The notes beneath the pieces are model-generated. The model made no database searches and had not been told where the DNA came from. It worked only from the letters and a program-made list of their open reading frames with translations. The position numbers were made by a program, and so were the translations under genes. DNA of 35,719 bases, from the NCBI RefSeq assembly GCF_004353985.1, contig NZ_SMOA01000044.1, forward strand, positions 1 to 35,719. The letters are read 5' to 3'. How positions within the stretch are numbered: position 1 is the first letter of the stretch; the number at the start of each line of letters is the position of its first letter. This DNA is from Paracraurococcus ruber (GTDB lineage Bacteria; Pseudomonadota; Alphaproteobacteria; Acetobacterales; Acetobacteraceae). Shown one piece after another: positions 6,913-15,129 of the stretch.

Positions 6913-8526
6913 ATGACCCTCCGGCGCCTGCTGCTCGCCGCCGCCCTGACCCTGCCGCTCGCCGCGCCTGCCGCGGTGCAGGCGCAGGGCACCATCCGCA
7001 TCGGCATGACCGCTGCCGACATCCCGCTCACCCACGGCCAGCCGGACCAGGGCTTCGAGGGGAACCGCTTCACCGGCTTCCCGCTATTCGACCCGCTGAT
7101 CGCCTGGGACCTGTCGCGCGCCGACCGGCCGACCCCGCTGACCGCCGGCCTGGCGCTGGACTGGAAGGTGGACGAGGCCGACAAGACCCGCTGGGTGCTG
7201 ACCCTGCGGCGCGGGGTGAAATTCCACGACGGCAGCGACTTCACCGCCGATGCCGTGGTCTGGAACGTCCGCAAGGTGCTGGACCGCGACGCCCCGCATT
7301 ACGACCCGCGCCAGGTGGGCCTGACCGCGACGCGCATGCCGGCGCTGCGCCGGGCGGAGAAGGTGGACGACTACACGGTCGCGCTGATCACCGCCGAGCC
7401 CGACAGCTTCCTGCCCTACAACCTGACCAACCTGTTCATGGCCAGCCCGGCGCATTGGCAGAAGCTGCGGGAGGCCGCGCCGAATGCCGAGGCGGCCTGG
7501 AACGCCTTCGCCGCCAGCCCGTCCGGCACCGGGCCCTTCCGGATGACCCGCTTCGTCCCGCGCGAGCGGGCGGAATATGCCCGCTTCGACGGCTATTGGG
7601 GGGAGAAGGCGAAGGCCGAGCGCATCATCCTGCTGCCGATCCCGGAGGCGAATGCCCGCACCGCCGCCCTGCTGTCCGGCCAGGTGGACTGGATCGAGGC
7701 GCCGGCGCCCGACGCGGTGCCGCAGCTGCGTGCCCGCGGCATGGCCATCACCCAGAACCTCCAGCCGCATTTCTGGCCCTGGCAGCCCTGCTTCGCCGGC
7801 GACAGCCCGCTGAAGGACGTGCGCGTGCGGCGCGCCCTGAACCTGGCGGTGGACCGGGACGGGATGAAGCAGCTGCTGGGCGGCTTCATGGTGCCGGCGG
7901 TCGGCACCGTGCAGCCCGGGCACCCCTGGTGGGGCAACCCGAGCTTCCAGATCCGCACCGACAAGGCGGAGGCGCGGCGCCTGCTGGCCGAGGCCGGCTA
8001 CACGGCGCAGCGGCCGCTGACGCTGAAGGTGCAGATCAGCGCCAGCGGGTCCGGCCAGATGCAGCCCCTGCAGATGAACGAGTTCATCCAGCAGGAGCTG
8101 AAGGGCGTCGGCGTCAATGTCGAGTTCGACGTGGTGGACTGGAACACGCTGTTCACCAACTGGCGGCGCGGCTGCACCGATGCCTCGGCCCGCGGGGCGC
8201 ATGCGACGAACGTCTCGATCTCCGCCATGGATCCGTTCTTCGCCATGGCGCGGTTCTACGACAGCCGGATGGCGCCGCCGACCTCGAACAACTGGGGCTT
8301 CTTCAACGACCCCAAATTCGACGAGATGATCCGCGTCGCCCGCAACAGCTTCGACCCCGCCGCGCGGGACGCGGCGCTGGCGCGGCTGCACGCGGCGGCG
8401 GTGGACGAGGCGCTGTTCATCTGGTTCGCGCATGACGTGGCGCCGCGGGCGATGAGCCCGCGCATCAAGGGCTATGTGCAGCCGCAGAGCTGGTTCGTCG
8501 ACCTGCGGCTGCCCTTCGTCCAGTGA
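6913..8526 (+). CDS. ABC transporter substrate-binding protein, family 5 (peptide/opine/nickel type)
   Basis: This 537-residue exported protein belongs to the SBP_bac_5 family (OppA/DppA/NikA-like). It has a classic Sec signal peptide (MTLRRLLLAAALTLPLAAPAAVQA) with cleavage near residue 24. The mature part shows family marks: the early LTAGLALDWKVDEADKTRWVLTLRRGVKFHDGSDFTADAVVWNV motif region, GTGPFRMTRFVPRERAEYARFDGYWG, and DVRVRRALNLAVDRDGM in the second lobe. It captures a substrate in the periplasm and delivers it to the two permeases encoded just downstream. Substrate cannot be read from sequence; family members take di- or oligopeptides, opines, nickel chelates or glutathione. A Shine-Dalgarno (gggag) lies about 10 bases before the ATG. 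Confidence 0.92.
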   Translation: MTLRRLLLAAALTLPLAAPAAVQAQGTIRIGMTAADIPLTHGQPDQGFEGNRFTGFPLFDPLIAWDLSRADRPTPLTAGLALDWKVDEADKTRWVLTLRRGVKFHDGSDFTADAVVWNVRKVLDRDAPHYDPRQVGLTATRMPALRRAEKVDDYTVALITAEPDSFLPYNLTNLFMASPAHWQKLREAAPNAEAAWNAFAASPSGTGPFRMTRFVPRERAEYARFDGYWGEKAKAERIILLPIPEANARTAALLSGQVDWIEAPAPDAVPQLRARGMAITQNLQPHFWPWQPCFAGDSPLKDVRVRRALNLAVDRDGMKQLLGGFMVPAVGTVQPGHPWWGNPSFQIRTDKAEARRLLAEAGYTAQRPLTLKVQISASGSGQMQPLQMNEFIQQELKGVGVNVEFDVVDWNTLFTNWRRGCTDASARGAHATNVSISAMDPFFAMARFYDSRMAPPTSNNWGFFNDPKFDEMIRVARNSFDPAARDAALARLHAAAVDEALFIWFAHDVAPRAMSPRIKGYVQPQSWFVDLRLPFVQ

Positions 8527-8593
8527 CCCGGACCGGATCGCCGCTGGACGAAGGCGTCCGGCGGCGCGACGCCGATCCGCAGACACATCGCCG

Positions 8594-8615
8594 GGCGGCG
8601 GGGGACCCCGCCGCC
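8594..8615 (+). promoter_or_regulatory. Hairpin between binding-protein and first permease gene
   Basis: ggcggcggg (8594-8602) pairs with cccgccgcc (8607-8615) around a short loop, in the 109-base gap between the binding-protein stop and the first permease start. No U-run follows, so it is not a standard intrinsic terminator. In ABC operons such a hairpin often protects the binding-protein mRNA or lowers permease expression. That role is inferred here. Confidence 0.5.
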
Positions 8616-8635
8616 GGTCAGCCCGGGGAGCCCGC

Positions 8636-9589
8636 ATGGCCTTCTACCTGATCCGCCGCATCCTCTACGCGATCCCGATCGCGCTGGCCGTCGGCTTCGT
8701 CTGCTTCATGCTGGTGCAGATCGCGCCGGGCGATCCCATCAACGCCATCGTGCCGCCGGATGCGCCGGCCGACGTGGTGGCGCAGGTGAAGAAGGATTAC
8801 GGCCTGGACAAGCCGCTGCCGATCCAGTTCGGCCTGTGGCTGTCGAAGGTGGTCGTCGGCGACCTGGGCCGGTCGCTGGCAACCGGGCGGCCGGTCTGGG
8901 CCGACTTGGCCACCGCCATCGGCAACACGCTGACGCTGGCCTTCGCCGCCTCCGTCATCGGCTTCACGCTGGGCTGCATCCTGGGCGGGCTGGCCGGGAC
9001 CTTCCGCGGCTCGGCCATCGACCGCTCGGCGGTCAGCTTCGCGGTCGCCGGCGTGTCGGTGCCGCATTACTGGCTGGGCATGGTGATGGTCGTCATCTTC
9101 TCCGTGCAGCTGAACTGGCTGCCGGCGATGGGGGCGGGGCCCGGCGGATCGGCCGACTGGGCCTGGGACTGGGAACACATGAAGCACTTGGTCCTGCCGG
9201 CGGTGACCCTTTCGGTCATCCCCATGGGCATCGTGACGCGGACCGTGCGCGGCATCGTCGCCGAGATCATGAACCAGGAATTCGTCACCGCGCTGCGCGG
9301 CAAGGGGCTGACCCGCATGGGCGTGTTCTTGCACGTGGTGAAGAACGCCGCCCCGAACAGCCTGGCGGTGATGGGCCTGCAGCTCGGCTACCTCATGGGC
9401 GGGTCGATCCTGGTGGAGACCGTGTTCTCCTGGCCGGGCACCGGGCTGCTGCTGAACAGCGCCATCTTCCAACGCGACCTGCCGGTGCTGCAGGGCACGA
9501 TCCTGGTGCTGGCGATGTTCTTCGTGACGCTGAACCTGATCGTGGACCTGATCCAGACCGCTCTCGACCCCCGCATCAAGCGCGCCTGA
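8636..9589 (+). CDS. ABC transporter permease, DppB/OppB type
   Basis: This 317-residue inner-membrane permease starts at ATG 8636. The start is chosen because MAFYLIRRILYAIPIALAVG is the canonical start of DppB/OppB-type subunits; an in-frame upstream extension has no such character. Six membrane helices can be traced. The N-terminal periplasmic part holds FMLVQIAPGDPINAI and DYGLDKPLPIQFGLWLSKVV. The cytoplasmic coupling loop FVTALRGKGLTRMGVFLHVV is the EAA-like contact for the ATPase. The end, TLNLIVDLIQTALDPRIK, is typical. It pairs with the next gene to form the channel. The preceding binding-protein gene ends 109 bases earlier, with a hairpin between them. Confidence 0.93.
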   Translation: MAFYLIRRILYAIPIALAVGFVCFMLVQIAPGDPINAIVPPDAPADVVAQVKKDYGLDKPLPIQFGLWLSKVVVGDLGRSLATGRPVWADLATAIGNTLTLAFAASVIGFTLGCILGGLAGTFRGSAIDRSAVSFAVAGVSVPHYWLGMVMVVIFSVQLNWLPAMGAGPGGSADWAWDWEHMKHLVLPAVTLSVIPMGIVTRTVRGIVAEIMNQEFVTALRGKGLTRMGVFLHVVKNAAPNSLAVMGLQLGYLMGGSILVETVFSWPGTGLLLNSAIFQRDLPVLQGTILVLAMFFVTLNLIVDLIQTALDPRIKRA

Positions 9590-9602
9590 GGAGGGCACGA
9601 AG

Positions 9603-10514
9603 GTGAGCACAGCCACCACGCCGACGGCCGCCGAGGCCGAGCTTGCCGTCCAGGCCCGCCAGGCCGCCCAGAAGTCGGAAGGCTACTGGGCCGGCGTTTG
9701 GAAGCGCCTGCGGCGGGACCCGGTGACCATCGCCTGCGCCAGCATCCTGCTGCTGATGCTGCTGGCGATCGTCTTCGCCCCGCTGATCGCGCCGCACGAC
9801 CCCTACCAGGGCAGCATGATCCGCCGGCTGCGGCCGGTGGGAACGGACAACTACCCGCTCGGCACGGACGAGCTGGGCCGCGACATCCTCACCCGCCTGC
9901 TCTATGGCGGGCGGCTGTCCTGGTTCATGGGCATCACGCCGGTGGTGCTGGCCTTCGTCATCGGCAGCACGCTGGGCATCATCGCCGGCTTCGTCGGCGG
10001 CAAGGTCAACATGGCCATCATGCGCACGACGGACGTGTTCTACGCCTTCCCGTCGGTGCTGCTGGCCGTCGCCATCTCCGGCGCGCTGGGGGCGGGCATC
10101 GAGAACGCGATCCTGGCGCTGACCATGGTGTTCATCCCGCAGATCATCCGGGTGGCGGAAAGCGTGACGCAGGGCGTCCGGAACCTCGATTTCGTGGATG
10201 CGGCGCGCGCCTCCGGCGCATCCGGCTTCACCATCGTGCGGGTGCATGTGCTGGGCAATGTGCTGGGGCCGATCTTCGTCTATGCGACCTCGCTGATCTC
10301 GGTCTGCATGATCATCGCCTCGGGGCTCAGCTTCCTCGGCCTCGGCACCAAGCCGCCGGAGCCGGAATGGGGCCTGATGCTCAACACCCTGCGCACCGCG
10401 ATCTACGTCCAGCCCTGGGTGGCGGTGCTGCCGGGCGTGTGCATCTTCATCACCTCCATCTGCTTCAACCTGCTGGCCGACGGCCTGCGCCAGGCGATGG
10501 ACGTGAAGGGCTGA
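9603..10514 (+). CDS. ABC transporter permease, DppC/OppC type
   Basis: This 303-residue second permease of the importer begins with a GTG at 9603, preceded by aggagg (9590-9595). An N-terminal cytoplasmic stretch leads to KRLRRDPVTIACASILLLMLLAIVFAPLIAPHDPY, the usual OppC_N segment. NYPLGTDELGRDILTRLLYGGRLSWFMG is the signature of DppC-type subunits. Several membrane helices follow, with the EAA-like loop FVDAARASGASGFTIVRVHVLGN. The end is NLLADGLRQAMDVKG. It lies 13 bases after the first permease gene. No dppD/dppF-type ATPase gene follows; the next gene is a SYLF protein, so the motor subunits must be encoded elsewhere. Confidence 0.93.
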   Translation: MSTATTPTAAEAELAVQARQAAQKSEGYWAGVWKRLRRDPVTIACASILLLMLLAIVFAPLIAPHDPYQGSMIRRLRPVGTDNYPLGTDELGRDILTRLLYGGRLSWFMGITPVVLAFVIGSTLGIIAGFVGGKVNMAIMRTTDVFYAFPSVLLAVAISGALGAGIENAILALTMVFIPQIIRVAESVTQGVRNLDFVDAARASGASGFTIVRVHVLGNVLGPIFVYATSLISVCMIIASGLSFLGLGTKPPEPEWGLMLNTLRTAIYVQPWVAVLPGVCIFITSICFNLLADGLRQAMDVKG

Positions 10515-10542
10515 CCCCGGCTCTCGTGTCGGCGGGACGCGA

Positions 10543-10580
10543 CGATGGCGGCGGGGGGCCGATGCCTTCGGCCGCCATCG
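10543..10580 (+). terminator. Hairpin after the permease operon, possible terminator
   Basis: cgatggcggc (10543-10552) is the exact reverse complement of gccgccatcg (10571-10580), 29 bases after the permease stop. An alternative inner stem, ggccga/tcggcc (10557-10562 with 10568-10573), competes with it. No T-run follows, so this would be an imperfect intrinsic terminator or an RNA-end protector. A second 8-bp hairpin, ccgctgcc/ggcagcgg, lies at 10648-10668. The 273-base gap to the SYLF gene otherwise shows nothing. Confidence 0.5.
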
Positions 10581-10787
10581 CCAGCCCGCGGTGCCGGCCC
10601 GTGCCGGGAACGCGCGGGCACTTCTGGATGGCCGCGCATCCACCGTTCCGCTGCCCGTGAGGCAGCGGGCGCGGCGCGTGCGGCAGGTTGAAAAGCCGGC
10701 GATGTTTTTGGTGCGCAACGCCGGCCCCAATGAAACCCATGGGCGATCCTGACGTTGCGGCGGCGACCCTGAGCCGGAGCAACTGCT

Positions 10788-11354
10788 ATGCTTGCCACAC
10801 GTCGTGACCTGTCTCGCCTCGTCCTGGCCGGCGCCGCCCTCGCCGCGCCTCTCGCCGCACCCGGCATCGCCCGCGCGGCGACGCGGCGCGAGATCGATGC
10901 CGATGTCCAGGCGGCGCTGACCCGCCTACAGGAACTGCCCAATACGGCCCCGCTGCTGCGGCAGGCCCGGGCCAAGCTGATCTTCCCGCGCATCGTCAGC
11001 GGCGGCTTCATCGTCGGCGGCCAGTACGGGGAAGGGGCGGCGATGCAGGGCGACCGCACGGTCGGCTACTACTCCATCGCCGGCCTCTCGCTCGGCCTTC
11101 TCGCCGGCGCGCAGGCCTCCGGCCTCGCCATGTTCTTCATGACCGAGGATGCGGTGAATGTCCTGACCCGCAACGACGGCTGGGAGATCGGCACCGGGCC
11201 CAGCGTCGTGGCGCTTGACAAGGGCCTGCAGGCCAATGCCACCAGCACCACCCTGACGGAGCCGGTCTATGCCATCACCTTCGGCCAGCAGGGGCTGATG
11301 GCGGCGCTGGCGCTGAACGGCACCAAGATCACCCGCATCAACCCGGGCGCCTGA
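10788..11354 (+). CDS. Exported SYLF-domain (YSC84/DUF500-like) lipid-binding protein
   Basis: This 188-residue protein is a bacterial SYLF-domain protein of the BPSL1445 type. The domain covers most of the mature chain: LPNTAPLLRQARAKLIFPRIVSGGFIVGGQYGEGAAM, then YYSIAGLSLGLLAGAQASGLAMFFMTEDAVN, ending in AALALNGTKITRINP. In eukaryotes the SYLF domain binds phosphoinositides; bacterial members are periplasmic or envelope proteins of unclear role. The N-terminus is an export signal, and the TRRDLSRLVLAGAALAAPLAA sequence has the twin-arginine pattern, so Tat export is likely. The ATG is preceded by ggag at a suitable distance. It stands alone between the peptide transporter and a convergent glycosidase. 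Confidence 0.88.
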   Translation: MLATRRDLSRLVLAGAALAAPLAAPGIARAATRREIDADVQAALTRLQELPNTAPLLRQARAKLIFPRIVSGGFIVGGQYGEGAAMQGDRTVGYYSIAGLSLGLLAGAQASGLAMFFMTEDAVNVLTRNDGWEIGTGPSVVALDKGLQANATSTTLTEPVYAITFGQQGLMAALALNGTKITRINPGA

Positions 11355-11379
11355 CGGCCCGCGCGGCCGGGATCCCATC

Positions 11380-11420
11380 CCGCGCGGGGCGCAGCCCGTC
11401 CGGACTGCGTCCCCGCGCGG
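11380..11420. terminator. Strong hairpin between convergent genes, candidate bidirectional terminator
   Basis: ccgcgcgggg (11380-11389) pairs exactly with ccccgcgcgg (11411-11420). After a one-base bulge (t11410), cgcag (11390-11394) pairs with ctgcg (11405-11409), leaving a 10-base loop. This 15-bp stem sits 25 bases after the SYLF stop, between it and the convergent GH15 gene. No U-tract is present, as is common in very G+C-rich genomes. The 230 bases from 11421 to the GH15 stop contain no gene I can support. Confidence 0.55.
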
Positions 11421-11652
11421 CATCGCCTGACCGGCCTGGCGCGGCGGCGTGCCGCCAGGATGCGTCGGGCAGGGACCGGCCCGGGCCGGCGGCTGGCCTG
11501 CGATCCCGCCCGCCCGCTGTCGCTGCCGGTCCATGGAGCGGGTCGCCATCCCCGGTGCCTGGCGCCCTGCGGCGATCCAGCCCGGCAGGCGCCGCCGGCC
11601 GGCAAGCGGGGGCCGGGGCCGCCGCGGCTTTCTCCTCCTCGCGCGGCGCGCC

Positions 11653-13434
11653 CTACCGCGCCGGCTGGCGGGCGAGTGCCATGCACAGCCCCACGAGCCC
11701 GAGATGCGAGAAGGCCTGCGGGAAATTGCCCACCTGCCGGCGGGCGATATGGTCGTATTCCTCGGCCAGCAGGCCGACATCATTGGCGATGCCCAGCAGG
11801 CGCTGCAGCACCGCCTCCGCCTCCGCCCGGCGGCCCTGCAGCGCATAGACCTCCCCCAGCCAGGCGGTGCAGGCCAGGAAGGTGCCTTCCCGTGTCGGGG
11901 CCAGCCCCTCCACCGCCGCATCGGGCCGGTAGCGCAGCACCAGCCCATCCTCCAGCAGGTCTTCCTCAATGGCGCGCACCGTGCCCTGGAAGCGCGGATC
12001 ATCGGCCGGCAGGAAGCCGACCAGGGCCATGCGCAACAGGCTCGCATCCATCGCCGTCGCGCCGTAGCTCTGCACGAAGCAGCCGCGCCGCGCATCGAAG
12101 CCCCGGGCGCAGATCTCGGCATGCACCGCGTCGCGCTGCGCCCGCCAGGCCTCCACCGGGCCGTCGAGGGTGCCATGCTCCGCCGCCTTCACCGCGCGGT
12201 CGAAGGCGACCCAGACCATGACCTTGGAATGCACGAATTGCCGGCGCGGGCCGCGCACCTCCCAAATGCCCTCGTCCGGTTCCCGCCAGACCTCGGCCAG
12301 GTGCTGCAGCATCCCGCGGGTGACGGCGGCAGCCTGCTTGTCCGGCTTCAGGCCGCTATGCTCCGCGGCGTGGAAGGCGTCGATCACCTCCCCGTACACG
12401 TCCAGCTGCCGCTGCGTGCCGGCATCGTTGCCGATTCGCACGGGCTTCGCGCCCTCGTAGCCCGGCAACCAGGACAGCTCCATCTCCGGCACCCGCCTTT
12501 CGCCGGACAGCCCATAGAGCGGCTGCACCTGGGATGCGGTGCCGGCCACCGCCCGCACCAGCCAGCGGCGCCAGGATTCCGCTTCCGCCAGATGGCCGGC
12601 GCCGACCAGGGCGTTCAGCGTCAGCGCCGCATCGCGCAGCCAGCACAGCCGGTAGTCCCAGTTGCGCTCGCCGCCCAGTGTCTCGGGCAGGGAGGTGGTG
12701 GGCGCGGCGCAGATGCCCCCGGTCGGCGCATAGGTCAGCGCTTTCAGGGTCAGCAGGGACCGGCGCAGCATCTCCGGCGCCAGGGTCTCCTCGGCGACCC
12801 GGGCGCCGGCCAGCCAGTCGCGCCAGTGATGCTCGGTCGCGGCGATCGCCTCCTGCGCATCCACCGGCGCGCCCGGCTTCAGGTGGGACGGCGTCCAGAC
12901 CAGGTGGAAGGGCACCGTCTCGCCCGCCCCGACCGTGAACTCGCCGAGGGTGCGGCAATCCTCCCCATGGATCGGCGCCGGGGTGCGCAGCGCCACCTGG
13001 TCCGGGCCGCAGACCGCCAGCAGGGTGCCGTCGGAGGTGCGGTGCACCCAGGGCACCAGCGACCCGTAGTCGAAGCGCAGCACCAGCTCCATGGCCATGG
13101 GCACGCGGCCGCGGCGGCCTTCGACCACCCGCACCAGGTCGGCGGCGCCGTTGCGCAGCGGCATGCAGTCGACCAGCGCGACCGTGCCCTCCGCCGTGTC
13201 GAATTCCGTCTCCAGCACCAGGGTGCCGGGGCGGTAGCGCCGGCGTACCGCACGCACCGGGCTGGCCGGTGCGATCCGCCAGCGGCCATGCGCTTCCGTT
13301 CCCAGCAGCGCGGCGAAGCAGGCGGCGCTGTCGAAGCGCGGCAGGCAGAGCCAGTCGATCGACCCGTCATTGCCCACCAGCGCGGCGGTATGGCCGTCGC
13401 CGATCAGCGCGTAATCCTCGATGCGCAGCGGCAT
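11653..13434 (-). CDS. Glycoside hydrolase family 15 protein (glucoamylase/trehalase-like)
   Basis: This 593-residue protein shows the two-part GH15 layout of bacterial members: an N-terminal beta-sandwich (about 1-230, beginning MPLRIEDYALIGDGHTAALVG and containing GSIDWLCLPRFDS) and a C-terminal alpha/alpha barrel. Conserved barrel motifs are GERNWDYRLCWLRDAALTLNAL, ELSWLPGYEGAKPVRIGNDA and RQFVHSKVMVWVAFDRAV. Candidate catalytic glutamates lie in AIEEDLLEDGL (about 488) and REGTFLACTAWLGE (Glu516). GH15 enzymes release glucose from alpha-glucans; several actinobacterial ones are trehalases, so substrate is open. There is no signal peptide, so it acts in the cytoplasm. I use ATG 13434, which follows the strong Shine-Dalgarno gggggagg; a GTG five codons upstream is in frame but overlaps that site. 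Confidence 0.92.
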   Translation of the reverse strand: MPLRIEDYALIGDGHTAALVGNDGSIDWLCLPRFDSAACFAALLGTEAHGRWRIAPASPVRAVRRRYRPGTLVLETEFDTAEGTVALVDCMPLRNGAADLVRVVEGRRGRVPMAMELVLRFDYGSLVPWVHRTSDGTLLAVCGPDQVALRTPAPIHGEDCRTLGEFTVGAGETVPFHLVWTPSHLKPGAPVDAQEAIAATEHHWRDWLAGARVAEETLAPEMLRRSLLTLKALTYAPTGGICAAPTTSLPETLGGERNWDYRLCWLRDAALTLNALVGAGHLAEAESWRRWLVRAVAGTASQVQPLYGLSGERRVPEMELSWLPGYEGAKPVRIGNDAGTQRQLDVYGEVIDAFHAAEHSGLKPDKQAAAVTRGMLQHLAEVWREPDEGIWEVRGPRRQFVHSKVMVWVAFDRAVKAAEHGTLDGPVEAWRAQRDAVHAEICARGFDARRGCFVQSYGATAMDASLLRMALVGFLPADDPRFQGTVRAIEEDLLEDGLVLRYRPDAAVEGLAPTREGTFLACTAWLGEVYALQGRRAEAEAVLQRLLGIANDVGLLAEEYDHIARRQVGNFPQAFSHLGLVGLCMALARQPAR

Positions 13435-13508
13435 CGGCTCCTCCCCCACCCGTCTCCTGGGAAGGTGAGGCGCGAGGCCCGCGGCTCAATCCGCCGGCGC
13501 GGTCACGA

Positions 13509-13529
13509 GGCGGGGGGCGGTCCCCCGCC
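13509..13529 (-). terminator. Hairpin directly after the ScfR-type regulator gene
   Basis: ggcggggg (13509-13516) pairs with cccccgcc (13522-13529) around gcggt. The stem begins 7 bases past the regulator's stop codon and 75 bases before the GH15 start, both on the minus strand. It may end the regulator transcript or reduce read-through into the GH15 gene. There is no U-run. Confidence 0.45.
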
Positions 13530-13536
13530 CGGGCGC

Positions 13537-14967
13537 TCAGCCGCCGCCCGGCAGCGCCCGCCGCCGCGGCGGCTCGAACCGGTAGGGCGCGTCGCTCGCC
13601 ACCATCGGGTCCAGCGCCAGCCGGTGCTCCAGCGGCGGGAAGGCGCGGCTGCGGCAGTCCATCCGGTCGCAGAGCCGGCAGGACAGGCCGATGCCGACCA
13701 TCGCCTTCTCGAGGTCGAGGCCGTCGCCATAGACCACCTCCGTGGCGCGGGAGATGTCACAGCCCATGGCCACCACATAGACCGGCGGCGGCTCGCCCCA
13801 GCGCTGCGCGACGCCATGCACCGTCCGCGCGAAGCAGAGGAAGGTGCCGCCATCCGGCAGCTGCGCGAGCTGTACGCGCAGCGTGCCCGGCGTGGCGAAG
13901 GCCTGGTGGACGATCCATTTCGGGCAGGATCCGCCGAAGCGGGCGAAGGGGAAGCCGGCGGCCGCCAGGCGCTTGCCGACATTCCCGGCGGGATCGACGC
14001 GGAGGAAGAAGAAGGGCACGCCGCGCTGCGCCGCGCCGCCCGGGCGCTGCATGGTGGTCAGCCTGTGGCAGGCCTGCTCGAAGGACACGCCGAAGCGCGC
14101 CGCCAGCGCCTCCACGTCATGGCGCAGCTCGCGCGACGCCGCCAGGAAGGGGCCGTAGGGCATCAGCAGCGCCGCCGCAGCGTAGTTCAGCAGCCCGATG
14201 CGGATCAGCTGCCCCGCCTCGGTCGAGCTCGGCTCGAAGCCGCTCATCGCCGCCTGCACCGCATCGCCCGCTTCCAGCAGCATGAGCTGGAAGGCGAGGT
14301 GGAAGCCGCGGCTCTCGCGCGGCAGCGTCTCGCTCAGGTCGAGCCGACGGCCGACCGGGTCGTAGCGCCGCAGCGCGCCGGGCAGGGCGGTGACCGTCAC
14401 CACCAGGCCATGCGTCTGCCGCAGCCGCTGCGCGACGGCATGGTTCATCTCGGACGGCGCGGTGACGCCCATCTCGGCGGCGATCGCCTCCGCGGCGGCT
14501 TCCAGCTCGGCGAAGTGGTTGCTGCGGTCGTGGAAGAAGTCGCGCGCCTCCTCGGTCGGCAGCAGGATCTTGCGCCCTGTCGGCAGGGCGATGCCGCCGG
14601 AATCCTCCCGCGCCACGCGCCAGGCGCGGTACAGCGCCAGCATGGCGCGGGCGGCGTTCGGCGTGCTGCCGGCCAGCGTGCCGATCTCCTCCTCCGGCAC
14701 CTGCTCGAGCCCGAGCAGCGGATCCGACAGCACCTCCCGCAGCCCGGTCTCGATCGCCTTCTCCCGCATGCCGGACAGCGCCGCGATGTCCACCTGCAGC
14801 GCCTCGGTCAGCTTGATCAGCAGCGTCGCCGTCACCGCGCGCTGGTCATGCTCGATCAGGTTCAGGTAGCTGGCGGAGATGCCGAGCCGGGCGGCCAGCG
14901 CCTGCTGCGCCAGCCCCTTTTCCTGCCGCAGCCGGCGAACGGTCCGGCCGATCAGTGCACGCGCCAT
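13537..14967 (-). CDS. ScfR/RamB/MccR-type short-chain fatty acyl transcriptional regulator
   Basis: This 476-residue regulator has an N-terminal Xre-type helix-turn-helix (RLRQEKGLAQQALAARLGISASYLNLIEHDQRAV, about residues 12-45). A central IrrE/ImmA-like domain (about 150-260) follows, where the metallopeptidase HExxH is degenerate (GFHLAFQLMLLEAG), so a sensing rather than protease role is likely. The C-terminal DUF2083-type domain contains CPKWIVHQAF, MGCDISRA and the Cys cluster CRLCDRMDC. This layout defines the family that includes RamB (glyoxylate cycle control in Corynebacterium) and MccR (methylcitrate cycle control in Mycobacterium); several members sense acyl-CoAs. It is divergent from aceA across a 162-base region with a near-perfect palindrome, so it very probably controls aceA and itself. 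The Pro/Arg/Gly tail is unstructured. Confidence 0.92.
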   Translation of the reverse strand: MARALIGRTVRRLRQEKGLAQQALAARLGISASYLNLIEHDQRAVTATLLIKLTEALQVDIAALSGMREKAIETGLREVLSDPLLGLEQVPEEEIGTLAGSTPNAARAMLALYRAWRVAREDSGGIALPTGRKILLPTEEARDFFHDRSNHFAELEAAAEAIAAEMGVTAPSEMNHAVAQRLRQTHGLVVTVTALPGALRRYDPVGRRLDLSETLPRESRGFHLAFQLMLLEAGDAVQAAMSGFEPSSTEAGQLIRIGLLNYAAAALLMPYGPFLAASRELRHDVEALAARFGVSFEQACHRLTTMQRPGGAAQRGVPFFFLRVDPAGNVGKRLAAAGFPFARFGGSCPKWIVHQAFATPGTLRVQLAQLPDGGTFLCFARTVHGVAQRWGEPPPVYVVAMGCDISRATEVVYGDGLDLEKAMVGIGLSCRLCDRMDCRSRAFPPLEHRLALDPMVASDAPYRFEPPRRRALPGGG

Positions 14968-14976
14968 TCTCGAAGC

Positions 14977-15048
14977 CTTTACGATTTGCGGACTTTACGG
15001 TTTTGACAAATGCACTGTGAAAACCGCAACCTATTTGCCGCTTTTCAC
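14977..15048. promoter_or_regulatory. Divergent scfR/aceA control region: palindrome plus repeated half-sites
   Basis: The centre is a near-perfect palindrome: cggttttgaca (14998-15008), spacer aatgcac, tgtgaaaaccg (15016-15026), 10 of 11 arm positions matching. It is flanked by two similar sites in the same orientation, atttgcggactttac (14984-14998) and atttgccgcttttcac (15033-15048). There are also two direct repeats of CTTTACG(A/G)TTT, 16 bases apart (14977-14987, 14993-15003). A TTGACA that could serve as the aceA -35 lies inside the palindrome at 15003-15008, so a bound regulator would cover it; I see no good -10 at standard spacing. This stretch is markedly AT-richer than the surroundings. 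Binding by the adjacent regulator is inferred. Confidence 0.65.
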
Positions 15049-15129
15049 CCGTTTAGGCGCTGAACTTCGGCCCCGCAATGTGAATTATTGACCTGCACGC
15101 CGGGACCGACCGGCAGCAGGAGATCGAAT

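Noticed and set aside
10605-10640. EcfG promoter for the SYLF gene
   Set aside because: A GGAAC is present, but no CGTT follows at 16-17 bases.
13435-13449. GTG start for the GH15 gene
   Set aside because: It would place the Shine-Dalgarno gggggagg inside the gene; ATG 13434 is better positioned.
11449-15006. 1185-codon plus-strand open frame opposite the GH15 and ScfR genes
   Set aside because: It is the antisense of two well-supported genes, with His/Gln/Arg-rich translation and no recognisable domain.
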